NCBI GenBank assembly: GCA_000432515.1 | Contig: HF996035.1 | Span: 63,681 to 127,680, forward strand | Direction: 5' to 3' | DNA length: 64,000 nt | Source of the DNA: Bacteroides sp. CAG:545 | GTDB lineage: Bacteria; Bacteroidota; Bacteroidia; Bacteroidales; UBA932 | Part shown: piece after piece, positions 1 to 7,141 of the stretch | Layout of the letters: every line of letters starts with the position of its first letter | How positions within the stretch are numbered: the stretch's first letter is position 1 | Notes under the pieces: model-generated | Seen by the model: only the letters and a program-made list of their open reading frames with translations | The model's database searches: none | What the model was told of the DNA's origin: nothing | Translations under genes and position numbers: made by a program

Positions 1-1
1 T

Positions 2-1096
2 CTCGAACCGGTGGCGCGTCTGCTTGAAAGCGGCAAGACGTTTTCCGGTAAGATCTTCGAGGCGCCGGGCTACGAACTTATTACGGCAGGGGAGTGCCTG
101 ATTGTCAGAAAGGCCGCTCGGGTAGTGACGGAGAGCGCTGTCATAAGCGAACTCGCTGATGCTCATGGGGATAGGGCTAATGTGCAGAGTGATCTGCGGG
201 GTGGTGTGACGGTTGGTACGCCTGTCGGTGTGCAGGTCGGTAAGCGGGGCAGTGTGATGGTTGGTAAGTGGGGAGGTGCGCAGAACGGTGCTCAGGTTGA
301 TAAGCAGGGCGGTGCTCCGGGAGGTGCTCAAGTTGATGAGCAGGGCGGAGAATTTTCGCCGGTTGCGTCAGAGAATCACGTCTTGGGGGAGTGCTTTGGA
401 TTGGTCGGTCGAGACTCGGCGTCAATCACGTCCTCTTTTGTTGGGTCCGGCTTGTCATACAGCGGATTGGCCGGACGAGTCTCTGCCCGCAGGTCACGCG
501 GTACGTTGACGATCGGCGGAACAGTGATAAACGAGAATGAGGCCTGCTCGGTGGTCCGCACGACCGGCGAATATGTTTTCGATGATTTTCGTGTCAATGT
601 CTCTGTTTCCGAAGCAGGCGCGGACCCGGTAGCGGATGCCAAGTCATTGGCCAGAGAGGGGATTGCGGCATTTTCGTCAGAAGCATTGACATTACCGTTC
701 CTGTTGCGCAGTTGGCAAAATGGAGACTGGATGCGTCCTGTCGGGCTCAATGGCAAGAAAAAGCTCAGCGATATCTTTACAGGTCTGAGGTTGAGCATTG
801 AAGAAAAGTCCCGTGCTCTGGTCATTGTCCTACCCGGTTCGGCATGCGAGGGGGCGGGGCGTGGAGGCTCGTCCAGTGATGTTTCGGATAGCGGTGCTTC
901 GGATGTTTCGGATAGCGGTGCTTCGAAGAAAGGGGCGGATAGCATTGGCACTGATGCGGTTCGCGGCGTGCGGGTGGCCGGTGTCTGCGGCTACGTTTCC
1001 GGTCGGTTCTTTTTCCGCGTCGATGAGTCTGTCATGGTTACTCCGGCCACTGCTTCTATACTGAAACTATATCTTCGCGCTCCGGAGAACGTTTGA
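2..1096 (+). CDS. tilS: tRNA(Ile)-lysidine synthetase TilS, C-terminal part (5' end outside window)
   Basis: The reading frame is open to the left edge of the window, so the N-terminal PP-loop ATPase is missing here. TilS modifies C34 of tRNA-Ile(CAU) to lysidine in the cytoplasm. The identifying part is the C-terminal domain: LRSWQNGDWMRPVGLNGKKK followed by LSDIF, with a final VAGVCGYVSGRFFF strand, which matches the family pattern of LR-x(4)-GDW-x-P-x-G-x-GKKKLSD. Unusually, the domain is interrupted by two low-complexity stretches. One, of about 100 residues, is rich in Gly, Val, Gln and Asp (codons around 165-350). The other is a Ser/Gly/Asp-rich stretch (about 840-960) containing an exact 24-bp duplication at 878-901/902-925. 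The stop codon lies inside a tandem repeat that continues downstream. Whether the expanded protein is fully active cannot be judged. Confidence 0.85.
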   Translation, partial: LEPVARLLESGKTFSGKIFEAPGYELITAGECLIVRKAARVVTESAVISELADAHGDRANVQSDLRGGVTVGTPVGVQVGKRGSVMVGKWGGAQNGAQVDKQGGAPGGAQVDEQGGEFSPVASENHVLGECFGLVGRDSASITSSFVGSGLSYSGLAGRVSARRSRGTLTIGGTVINENEACSVVRTTGEYVFDDFRVNVSVSEAGADPVADAKSLAREGIAAFSSEALTLPFLLRSWQNGDWMRPVGLNGKKKLSDIFTGLRLSIEEKSRALVIVLPGSACEGAGRGGSSSDVSDSGASDVSDSGASKKGADSIGTDAVRGVRVAGVCGYVSGRFFFRVDESVMVTPATASILKLYLRAPENV

Positions 1097-1255
1097 TGTG
1101 GAATGTGGTGGGGAACGTTTGATGTGGAATGCTCCAGAGAACGGTTACGTGAAATATGGTGGATAACGGTGATGTGAAATATGGTGGATAACGGTGACGT
1201 GGAATGCTCCAGAGAACGGTGACGTGGAATATGGTGGAGAACGGTGATGTTGGGG
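1085..1255. repeat. Degenerate tandem repeat overlapping the tilS stop
   Basis: About seven imperfect copies of a unit of roughly 24 bp, approximately GAGAACGGTGACGTGGAATATGG with CTCCA or GGTGG before GAGAACG. The first copy contains the last codons and the TGA of tilS, so the repeat grew across the gene boundary. No gene is visible in it. Confidence 0.8.
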
Positions 1256-1369
1256 TGCAACGCGTAATCCTCTGATTATCAATAATTAAGCCACTTTCAG
1301 AGTTGGTGTTTTTGTAACTCTGAAAGTGGCTATTTTGCTGAGTATCAGTGCTTTGCGCGCTGCGCCTAA
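1254..1369. repeat. Palindromic element, copy 1 of 3
   Basis: About 116 bp with a perfect 15-bp inverted repeat (1290-1304 and 1316-1330, core TTTCAGAGTT/AACTCTGAAA) in the centre and GC-rich ends (near CGCGTAATC on the left, GCGCGCTGCGCCTAA on the right). The same arrangement recurs at 7191-7306 and 10755-10871. It could act as a terminator for tilS, but the three copies mark it as a mobile or REP-like repeat. Confidence 0.75.
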
Positions 1370-1415
1370 TGTGCCGCGCTCACCTCTCCTCCATCATTTT
1401 CACACTCTTGCTTGC

Positions 1416-1510
1416 CACTCCACGTTCCCACCAGTCACTCCACGCTCTCACCAGTCACTCCATGCTCCCACCAGTCACTTTCATGCTCCCACCTGTCACT
1501 CCCACCTGCC
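1416..1510. repeat. 20-bp tandem repeat downstream of sppA
   Basis: Three 20-bp copies of CACTCCACGCTCCCACCAGT (1416-1435, 1436-1455, 1456-1475), one 21-bp variant (1476-1496), then a partial copy. It lies between tilS and the 3' end of sppA. The short open frames across it are low-complexity and not credible genes. Confidence 0.8.
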
Positions 1511-1593
1511 TCCCCATTAAGCCCTCTGCACGCGCATCACCGGTATCCTCACGCTCACATTGAAGCCCAGCCGGAACTGGGCACGCGCCCTGG

Positions 1594-3363
1594 CTACAAC
1601 TGGATTTCGTAGATGTAAGGCATTCTGGCGAACGTCCTCTCGGATGTTTCCCAGTTCCAGCCTTTGAAAGCCTTTTCAATCGAACTGAACGGCGTTCCTG
1701 CGAATGCGGAAGTGGTGCCGCCGAATGATTCGAGCAGCATTTCCATCAATGTCTGAGGCTTCGGCAGGCAGTCCACGCTGTAGCTTTCACTCTCGTCGAT
1801 GCCAGCTGCCGTGAGCGCATATCGGAACGCATCTGTCAATGTGCCGATTTCATCTACCAGACCTATCTTGAGGGCGTCGGAACCGGTCCATACACGTCCC
1901 TGAGCGATATTGTCCACTGCGTCTGTAGTCATATCTCTGCCCTCTGCCACATTTTTAAGGAAGGCATCGTATATATCATTGACAGACTTCTGCATATAGG
2001 CGGTCTCCTGAGCATTCAGCGGCCTTGTGAGCGAATACATGTCACTGTGCCTGTTCGAGCCGACAGAAGTTACATTGACATGGAAAATATCCTTGGCGGT
2101 CTTGCTGAAATCAGGAATCATGCTGAACACGCCGATAGAGCCTGTCAATGTGGACGGGTCGCTGAAGATTTTATCGCAACTGTTTGAAATCCAGTAACCT
2201 CCGGAAGCGGCGTAGTTGCCGTAAGAAGCGATTACAGGTTTCTCTTTCCTGAGCAGGTCGATCTCCTGCTTGATTTTCTCTGATGCAAGAACGCTTCCGC
2301 CCGGAGATGAAACCCTGAGCACTACGGCCTTGACAGAAGCGTCTTCCCTGACCTTTGAGATTATGGAGGCGAAACGGTCACCTGCCACCTGCTCCTTGGC
2401 ATCGCCATCTACAATATTGCCGTCAGCAAAGATTATCGCCACCTTTGTCTTGGCCACTTTCTGAACTGAGGCATTGACCATAACGTAGTCGCTGAACGGA
2501 ATCATCTTCAAGTCCGAAAAACTGGATTCTACAGCCAGGTCAGTAAGCTTGCCCCTGAGCTCTTCTTTTGTAAGCAGCTCATCTACAAGGCCGTTGCTTC
2601 TGAAGTCTTCCGGTGTCGTCAATGTCAGGTTGTCAACGAGAGAGTTCAGCTTTTCTTCAGTGATGTCACGGCTGCTGCAGATTTCCGCGGAAAGATTGCC
2701 CCAGATGGAATTTATCATTTCCTGGTTCTGGAGCATGTTCTCCTCACTCGGACTGCTCTTGATGTACATCTCGCCGGCAGACTTGAATTTGCCGTGCCGG
2801 ATCAGCTGGACATTGACCCCAAGCTTGTCAAGCAGGTCCTTCAGGAAAATGAGCTGGGTGCCGACACCGGTCACCATGCTGGTGCCGCCGCAGTAATTGC
2901 CCATATAGACCTTGTCCGCAACGGACGCCAGATAGTAGGCGCCTGTGGTCGGGTTTTCGATATATGAAACCACGGCCTTGCCGCTTGCCCTGAAATCAGC
3001 AAGAGCCCTGCGGAGTTCTTCCATCTGGGCAATGCCTGACTGCAATCCTTCCGGACGCAGGAATATGTATTGTACGGCAGGATCAGCCGCTGCGGCCTTT
3101 ATCGACTGCACCGCATCCCACAATCCTATTGTCTTGGTTTCATCGCCCTGCATTATGGCAACCGGATTGATTTCCTGCCCCTGCTCGGCAAGAATGATTT
3201 TACTCAAGTTCATGTCCAGTACCCCGGATCGCGGAATTACAGGAGTCTCGTTCCCCAATGACGCAAGTGCGCCCACGAAGCCGAAGAACAGGATAAATCC
3301 TACCACTCCCATTATGAACAGGCCGCATATTACGGCCAATGTCATTTTGACAAAATCTTTCAT
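1594..3363 (-). CDS. sppA: Signal peptide peptidase SppA, 67-kDa type
   Basis: A membrane-anchored serine protease of family S49 that degrades cleaved signal peptides, acting on the outer face of the inner membrane. At 589 residues it has the long, two-domain architecture. An N-terminal transmembrane helix (about residues 5-35) is followed by an N-terminal S49 domain with the Lys of HGKFKSAGE near residue 192, and a C-terminal S49 domain with the Ser of YAASGGYWIS near residue 386. This Ser/Lys dyad is that of the family. I chose the ATG at 3361-3363 over an in-frame TTG three codons upstream. The gene is divergent from hisS, with its own promoter candidate at 3454-3461. Downstream of the stop there is only a weak GC hairpin (about 1568-1585) without a clear T-tract. 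Confidence 0.95.
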   Translation of the reverse strand: MKDFVKMTLAVICGLFIMGVVGFILFFGFVGALASLGNETPVIPRSGVLDMNLSKIILAEQGQEINPVAIMQGDETKTIGLWDAVQSIKAAAADPAVQYIFLRPEGLQSGIAQMEELRRALADFRASGKAVVSYIENPTTGAYYLASVADKVYMGNYCGGTSMVTGVGTQLIFLKDLLDKLGVNVQLIRHGKFKSAGEMYIKSSPSEENMLQNQEMINSIWGNLSAEICSSRDITEEKLNSLVDNLTLTTPEDFRSNGLVDELLTKEELRGKLTDLAVESSFSDLKMIPFSDYVMVNASVQKVAKTKVAIIFADGNIVDGDAKEQVAGDRFASIISKVREDASVKAVVLRVSSPGGSVLASEKIKQEIDLLRKEKPVIASYGNYAASGGYWISNSCDKIFSDPSTLTGSIGVFSMIPDFSKTAKDIFHVNVTSVGSNRHSDMYSLTRPLNAQETAYMQKSVNDIYDAFLKNVAEGRDMTTDAVDNIAQGRVWTGSDALKIGLVDEIGTLTDAFRYALTAAGIDESESYSVDCLPKPQTLMEMLLESFGGTTSAFAGTPFSSIEKAFKGWNWETSERTFARMPYIYEIQL

Positions 3364-3453
3364 ATTTATCAAAAATTTAGAATAATCAGTTTTGCTAATC
3401 TGTAGTAATCCCTATTGTCAATTCCTAATGCCGCATCAGGATTCCACATTACG

Positions 3454-3461
3454 CAAATGTA
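3454..3461 (-). promoter_or_regulatory. Candidate -7 element of sppA promoter
   Basis: On the minus strand this reads TACATTTG, fitting the Bacteroidetes -7 consensus TAnnTTTG. It lies about 90 bp upstream of the sppA ATG. No clean TTTG is visible at the expected -33 distance. Confidence 0.45.
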
Positions 3462-3483
3462 CAAAAAATATATAGACGTGCAT

Positions 3484-3514
3484 TTTTTTAATCATTACAT
3501 ATTTGTTAATTTTG
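3484..3514 (+). promoter_or_regulatory. hisS promoter
   Basis: TAATTTTG at 3507-3514 fits TAnnTTTG, with a T-run (TTTT, 3484-3487) 19 bp upstream at the -33 position. The predicted start of transcription is about 15 bp before the hisS ATG. Confidence 0.55.
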
Positions 3515-3535
3515 CTGACTTAATTTTAGATTGCT

Positions 3536-4942
3536 ATGGCACAGAAACCGTCTATACCTAAGGGGACAAGAGATTTCGGTCAGGAAGAAATGGCCGCGAG
3601 GAATTACATATTCGATACTATCCGTTCTGTTTACAGGACTTATGGATATGTCCAGATCGAGACTCCTGCCATGGAGAACCTTTCCACCCTTCTCGGAAAA
3701 TATGGCGACGAGGGCGACAAATTGCTTTTCCGTATCCTTAACAGCGGTGACGCGTTCGGCCGCATTGACATTGAAAATTACAAGAACGAGGATGGTACGC
3801 TGAACAGCGGTAAGATTACCTCGGAAGTGTGCGAAAAGGGATTGAGGTATGACTTGACGGTTCCTTTCGCGCGTTACGTGGTGCAGCATCAGAACGAGAT
3901 CGCGTTCCCGTTCAGGCGTTTCCAGATACAGCCGGTATGGCGTGCGGACCGTCCGCAGAAAGGTCGCTACCGCGAGTTTTATCAATGCGATGCCGACGTT
4001 ATCGGAAGCAAGTCGCAGCTGAACGAGCTTGAACTCGTGCAGATTGTGGACACTGTATTCACGAAATTCGGTATCAATGTCGCCATCAAGATCAATAACC
4101 GCAAGGTGCTCACCGGATTGGCAGAAATCAGCGGCTATCCGGACAAAGTTACCGACATTACAGTCGCAATTGACAAACTGGACAAGATCGGACTGGAGGC
4201 CGTGGAGGCGGAGATGATGGAGAAAGGCCTTGACGAGAAGGCAGTTGCAGTGATTGAGCCGATTCTGAAATTGGAAGGTACGACGGAGGAGAAGATCGCC
4301 GTAATGCGCGGCCTGATGGAAGGCAAATCCGCGTCCGGCATTGTTTCGGAGGAAGGTCTCAAGGGACTCGACGAACTTGCCGAGCTGTTCGGGTTCATTG
4401 CCAATGCAGGTGTAAGCCAGAAGGTGGAAATGGATCTCTCGCTTGCCCGTGGCCTGAACTATTATACTGGTGCTATTTTCGAGGTGAAGGCTCTTGATTA
4501 TGCTATCGGAAGTATCTGTGGCGGAGGACGTTACGATAACCTTACCGGTATCTTCGGCCTGCCTGGAATGTCTGGTGTCGGCATATCTTTCGGCGCTGAC
4601 CGTATCTATGACGTGCTGAAGGGTCTGGACAAATTCCCTAAGGGTCTGGCCGGTTCCGCTACAGTATTGTTCGCCAATATGGACGCTTCCGTGCTTCCTT
4701 ATATCGTTCCTGTAGTCAGGACTTTACGTGAGGCAGGGGTGTCATGCGAGATTTATCCTGACCAGACCAAACTCAAGAAGCAGTTCGATTACGCGGAGAA
4801 GAAGGGGATTCCGTTCGTTTCCATCAATGGCGGTGACGAGGCTGCCGCCGGCAAGGTCAATGTGAAGAATCTTTCGACGGGAGAGCAGATGTCTTTTGCC
4901 AAAGAAGATGTTGATGCGCTCGTGACGTTCATTTGCAAGTAA
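3536..4942 (+). CDS. hisS: Histidyl-tRNA synthetase
   Basis: A class II aminoacyl-tRNA synthetase that charges tRNA-His in the cytoplasm. The 468-residue product carries motif 2 (RFQIQPVWRADRP, then GRYREFYQCDADVIG), the histidine-binding segment LARGLNYYTGAIFEV, motif 3 (GVGISFGADRIYDVL) and a C-terminal anticodon-binding domain (about residues 375-468, starting ATVLFANMD). The ATG follows directly on the predicted promoter, and the N-terminus MAQKPSIPKGTRDFG is typical of Bacteroidetes HisS. It stands alone on the plus strand, divergent from sppA. An EamA-type transporter gene starts about 70 bp downstream and may be co-transcribed. Confidence 0.97.
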   Translation: MAQKPSIPKGTRDFGQEEMAARNYIFDTIRSVYRTYGYVQIETPAMENLSTLLGKYGDEGDKLLFRILNSGDAFGRIDIENYKNEDGTLNSGKITSEVCEKGLRYDLTVPFARYVVQHQNEIAFPFRRFQIQPVWRADRPQKGRYREFYQCDADVIGSKSQLNELELVQIVDTVFTKFGINVAIKINNRKVLTGLAEISGYPDKVTDITVAIDKLDKIGLEAVEAEMMEKGLDEKAVAVIEPILKLEGTTEEKIAVMRGLMEGKSASGIVSEEGLKGLDELAELFGFIANAGVSQKVEMDLSLARGLNYYTGAIFEVKALDYAIGSICGGGRYDNLTGIFGLPGMSGVGISFGADRIYDVLKGLDKFPKGLAGSATVLFANMDASVLPYIVPVVRTLREAGVSCEIYPDQTKLKKQFDYAEKKGIPFVSINGGDEAAAGKVNVKNLSTGEQMSFAKEDVDALVTFICK

Positions 4943-5011
4943 TTTTTTTCGGATTCATATAATTGCCGTTCCTTGGGAAACCTTGGTGCGGCAGTTGTCG
5001 TCAATACAGTT

Positions 5012-5896
5012 ATGGAAAACAAGAATATTTTTTGGGGATATGTTGCGGGTATTGTCGCAGGTGTTACCTATGGCCTGAATCCGCTTTTCGCCAAGCCGCT
5101 TCTCGAGATGGGAGTATCAGTGGATACAATGCTGTCCATCAGATACTTGCTCGCAGTTGCGATTCTCGGAGCCTGGCTTCTGTTCAAGAGGGAATCCTTC
5201 AAAGTGAACAAGGCGCAGTTCCTCAGATTGTGCATACTCGGGGTGCTTTTCGGACTCAGCAGTATGCTCTTGTTCGTGTCTTACAAATACATTCCGGCGG
5301 GTCTTGCCACGACCATAGTATTCTTGTATCCTGTCCTTGTCGCATTGATAATGGTGTTTCTCAAGGTGTATCCGACATGGCAGGTCTGGCTGTCGATTCT
5401 GATGACCTTCGTCGGAGTCGTCATATTGTGCAAGCCTTCCGGCAGTCTTTCATTGAACATGACGGGGCTTCTGTTGGCGGGAGCATCTGCGCTCTCCTAT
5501 GCGCTGTATCTTGTGGTAGTGAACCGTAGCCGCAGACTTCGTACCGTGTCCAATCTGGTTCTGACCTTCTATGCGCTGCTTACTGGATCTCTGTTGTTCA
5601 TTGTCCATAATGCGTTCAGCGGCGGCGGATTCCTAAGCGGCGTCCACGGCTGGTTCTGCTGGGCAAACCTTGCTAGTCTGGCGATTTTTCCGACATTGGT
5701 CTCGCTTCTGACGTTGGCGATCGCGACCCGAGTGATCGGCGCCACCAAAACATCAGTGCTCGGAGTCTTCGAGCCTGTAACAGCTATCGCCGTCGGCACC
5801 ATATTCTTCGGCGAGTCGCTCACTGTCAATGTAATAGTCGGCGTGGCCATCATATTGGTAGCCGTGACCTTCATGGTCGTCACCGCCAAGAAATAG
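5012..5896 (+). CDS. EamA/DMT-family inner-membrane transporter
   Basis: A 294-residue protein of about ten transmembrane helices with two EamA repeats (residues about 5-140 and 150-290). The repeats end in the family's typical segments GVVILCKPSG and ILVAVTFMVV, and the pattern GATKTSVLGVFEPVTAIAVG near residue 245 is characteristic of drug/metabolite transporters. The substrate cannot be read from sequence; relatives export amino acids or metabolites, or take up nucleotide sugars. I prefer the ATG at 5012 (MENKNIFWGY) over the TTG at 4973, because the extra 13 residues are not membrane-like and do not resemble the family. It follows hisS by about 70 bp. The next 340 bp contain a tandem repeat and then the tRNA promoter. 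Confidence 0.85.
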   Translation: MENKNIFWGYVAGIVAGVTYGLNPLFAKPLLEMGVSVDTMLSIRYLLAVAILGAWLLFKRESFKVNKAQFLRLCILGVLFGLSSMLLFVSYKYIPAGLATTIVFLYPVLVALIMVFLKVYPTWQVWLSILMTFVGVVILCKPSGSLSLNMTGLLLAGASALSYALYLVVVNRSRRLRTVSNLVLTFYALLTGSLLFIVHNAFSGGGFLSGVHGWFCWANLASLAIFPTLVSLLTLAIATRVIGATKTSVLGVFEPVTAIAVGTIFFGESLTVNVIVGVAIILVAVTFMVVTAKK

Positions 5897-5949
5897 TCAT
5901 CAGAGTGATTTTGCCGAGCATGGGCTATGAGTCCGGAGTCTTGCAGGGT

Positions 5950-6142
5950 AAGCCTCGTGGATTCATGGTAGCAGTCTAAGCATACAGGTCGGAATATGGT
6001 CGGGAATGCTTCGTGGATTCATAGTCGCAGTCTGAGTCAATAGATCGGAGTATTGTCGGGAAAGCCTCGTGGGTTCTTGGTAGCAGTCTGAGCCGACAGG
6101 TCGGAATATGGTCGTGAAAGCCTCATGGATTCTTGGTCGCTG
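5950..6142. repeat. 56-bp tandem repeat between transporter gene and tRNA
   Basis: About 3.5 copies with an exact period of 56 bp: the marker GCCTCGTGG (or variants) occurs at 5952, 6008, 6064 and 6120. The unit reads approximately AAGCCTCGTGGATTC..GGTAGCAGTCTGAG..ACAGGTCGGAATATGGTCGGG. Divergence between copies is modest. No protein is plausible. Position 5897-5949 and 6143-6195 show nothing else. Confidence 0.9.
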
Positions 6143-6195
6143 ACGTTCACGTAAGATGAAAATTGAAAATTATCGGAAAAAAAGGTCAGCAAAAG

Positions 6196-6226
6196 TTTGC
6201 AATATAAAAAATAATGCTTACCTTTG
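6196..6226 (+). promoter_or_regulatory. tRNA promoter
   Basis: TTTG (6196-6199), a 19-bp spacer, then TACCTTTG (6219-6226): a full match to the Bacteroidetes vegetative promoter, about 15 bp before the tRNA. Confidence 0.85.
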
Positions 6227-6240
6227 TAATCCAATAACAC

Positions 6241-6316
6241 CGCGGGGTAGAGCAGTTGGTAGCTCGTCGGGCTCATAACCCGGAGGCCGGAGGTTCGAGT
6301 CCTTCCCCCGCTACCA
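6241..6316 (+). tRNA. tRNA-fMet (initiator, anticodon CAT)
   Basis: A complete 76-nt cloverleaf with encoded CCA. The anticodon CAT is at 6274-6276. Position 1 (C) faces T at position 72 and is unpaired, and the anticodon stem carries three consecutive G:C pairs (GGG/CCC). Both are marks of the initiator rather than the elongator methionine tRNA. The T-arm (GGAGG TTCGAGT CCTTC) and D-arm fold normally. It has its own promoter and terminator, so it is a single-gene unit. Confidence 0.95.
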
Positions 6317-6318
6317 AG

Positions 6319-6354
6319 AATACGGATACTGAGAAATCAGCGTCCGTATTTTCT
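6319..6354 (+). terminator. Terminator of the initiator tRNA
   Basis: A perfect 8-bp stem AATACGGA (6319-6326)/TCCGTATT (6343-6350) with a 16-nt loop, followed by TTCTTA. It begins 3 nt after the CCA end. Confidence 0.8.
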
Positions 6355-6382
6355 TATATTGCTACCGGAGATTGTAAATTGG

Positions 6383-6413
6383 TTTGTAATTTCAGAAAAG
6401 AGTCGTATCTTTG
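6383..6413 (+). promoter_or_regulatory. Promoter with no annotated gene at the expected distance
   Basis: TTTG (6383-6386), a 19-bp spacer, TATCTTTG (6406-6413): as good as the tRNA promoter. The transcript should start near 6419-6421 and would meet a strong terminator about 70 nt later. Confidence 0.75.
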
Positions 6414-6419
6414 CAATGC

Positions 6420-6488
6420 ATTATTTAGGTAGTGTATGACAAATAAGAGCAGGCATCCTTTCCCTAAAAGGGGTGTCTGTTTTTTTTA
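6420..6488 (+). ncRNA. Candidate ~70-nt small RNA or attenuated leader
   Basis: It is bounded by the promoter at 6383-6413 and by an intrinsic terminator at 6450-6487. The terminator is a stem of about 12 bp, from CAGGCATCC..TTT to AAA..GGGGTGTCTG with a 6-nt loop, then eight T. An 17-codon open frame (ATG 6436, stop 6487-6489) runs through the hairpin and may be a leader peptide or chance. Either a free-standing small RNA or a leader that controls read-through into the 43-codon gene at 6560 would fit. Confidence 0.5.
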
Positions 6489-6559
6489 GGCTTACCGAGG
6501 GGGTACTTTGCGTAGAGGATATTGTTCGTTCAGTCATACATAAATATACCTAAATAATA

Positions 6560-6691
6560 ATGCGAACAATTAAGTTTCTTGCGATAGTCACCATTGAAGT
6601 GGAGATTATCAGGCTTGTCAAGGTACGTGCGTATAAGCGTGTACGTAACGGCAAGATAGAGAAGGTAAGAAGCCACTATAGGGGATATTAG
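6560..6691 (+). CDS. Small basic protein, 43 residues
   Basis: The frame runs from the ATG at 6560 to the TAG at 6689-6691 and is too short for standard gene lists. Residues 1-20 are mostly hydrophobic with some charge (MRTIKFLAIVTIEVEII); residues 20-43 are strongly basic (KVRAYKRVRNGKIEKVR, then SHYRGY). The codon pattern looks coding, and a terminator follows 25 bp after the stop. I recall short Bacteroidetes proteins with a similar basic VKAYxRxxNGKxxxVxxHYR pattern, but I do not know a function. The start is part of an inverted repeat with the start of the upstream small transcript (6417-6440), so expression may be regulated by RNA pairing. Confidence 0.55.
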   Translation: MRTIKFLAIVTIEVEIIRLVKVRAYKRVRNGKIEKVRSHYRGY

Positions 6692-6714
6692 GGTGTCTCC
6701 CATGGAATAGCTGA

Positions 6715-6757
6715 ATACCGGATGCCGTAAGGCTGATTTCTGCTTTACCCCTCGGTT
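6715..6757 (+). terminator. Probable terminator after the 43-codon gene
   Basis: An imperfect stem, from ACCG..GCCGTAAGGC to GCTTTAC..CCTCGGT, followed by six T (about 6715-6760). The loop is TGATTTCT. The spacing to the stop codon of the small gene is about 25 bp. Confidence 0.5.
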
Positions 6758-6896
6758 TTTTATATGTTTTCCAATCATCACAGCGCGGATGTCTCATAGG
6801 AGGAGTCTATAACTCGGGCGAAGTCATTGTGTTTCTTTCGGAAACTTGGCTTAAGAGGGAAAGTGAGGCTTAGGGAAAAACTTGTGAGGCGACGGT

Positions 6897-7073
6897 AACT
6901 TGTCCGTGAAAAATAGGAACTCGTCCGTGATTTGCTTGTCTGTGAAATACGGGAACTTGTCCGTGACTCGCTTGTCTGTGAAAAATGGGAACTTGTCCGT
7001 GAGAAAACGTTTTAGCCCGGACAAGTTGTATTTTGAACTTACTTGTCCGTGAGAAGGCGGGGTACTACGGACA
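6897..7073. repeat. TTGTCCGTGA palindromic repeat cluster, locus 1
   Basis: Seven copies of ACTTGTCCGTGA or a close variant (6897, 6918, 6934, 6954, 6970, 6990, 7039), partly in a 36-bp higher-order period. The copy at 6990-6999 (AACTTGTCCG) pairs perfectly with CGGACAAGTT at 7018-7027. The copy at 7039 faces ACGGACAA at 7067-7074. The same units recur at 35493-35642. Between 6758 and 6896 I see no gene. Confidence 0.8.
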
Positions 7074-7141
7074 AAATCTGTCCGATTGGTAAACTATTAT
7101 CAGGATTAACGTTTCATTTGTCCGTATTGATGAGAGTCGTT

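Noticed and set aside
376..951. Long minus-strand open frame (191 codons) opposite tilS
   Set aside because: It is the shadow of the repeat-rich tilS insert: Pro/Thr/Ser-rich low complexity, no start signals, no domain.
1326..1612. Plus-strand open frames across the 20-bp repeat
   Set aside because: They read the repeat (His/Ser/Pro-rich) in different frames; there is no independent coding signal.
5900..6142. 56-bp repeat considered as a CRISPR array
   Set aside because: The whole unit is repeated without unique spacers, and there are no cas genes nearby.
6897..7073. TTGTCCGT units considered as a CRISPR array
   Set aside because: Repeat units are 12-18 bp with related, not unique, intervals and hairpin partners; no cas genes.
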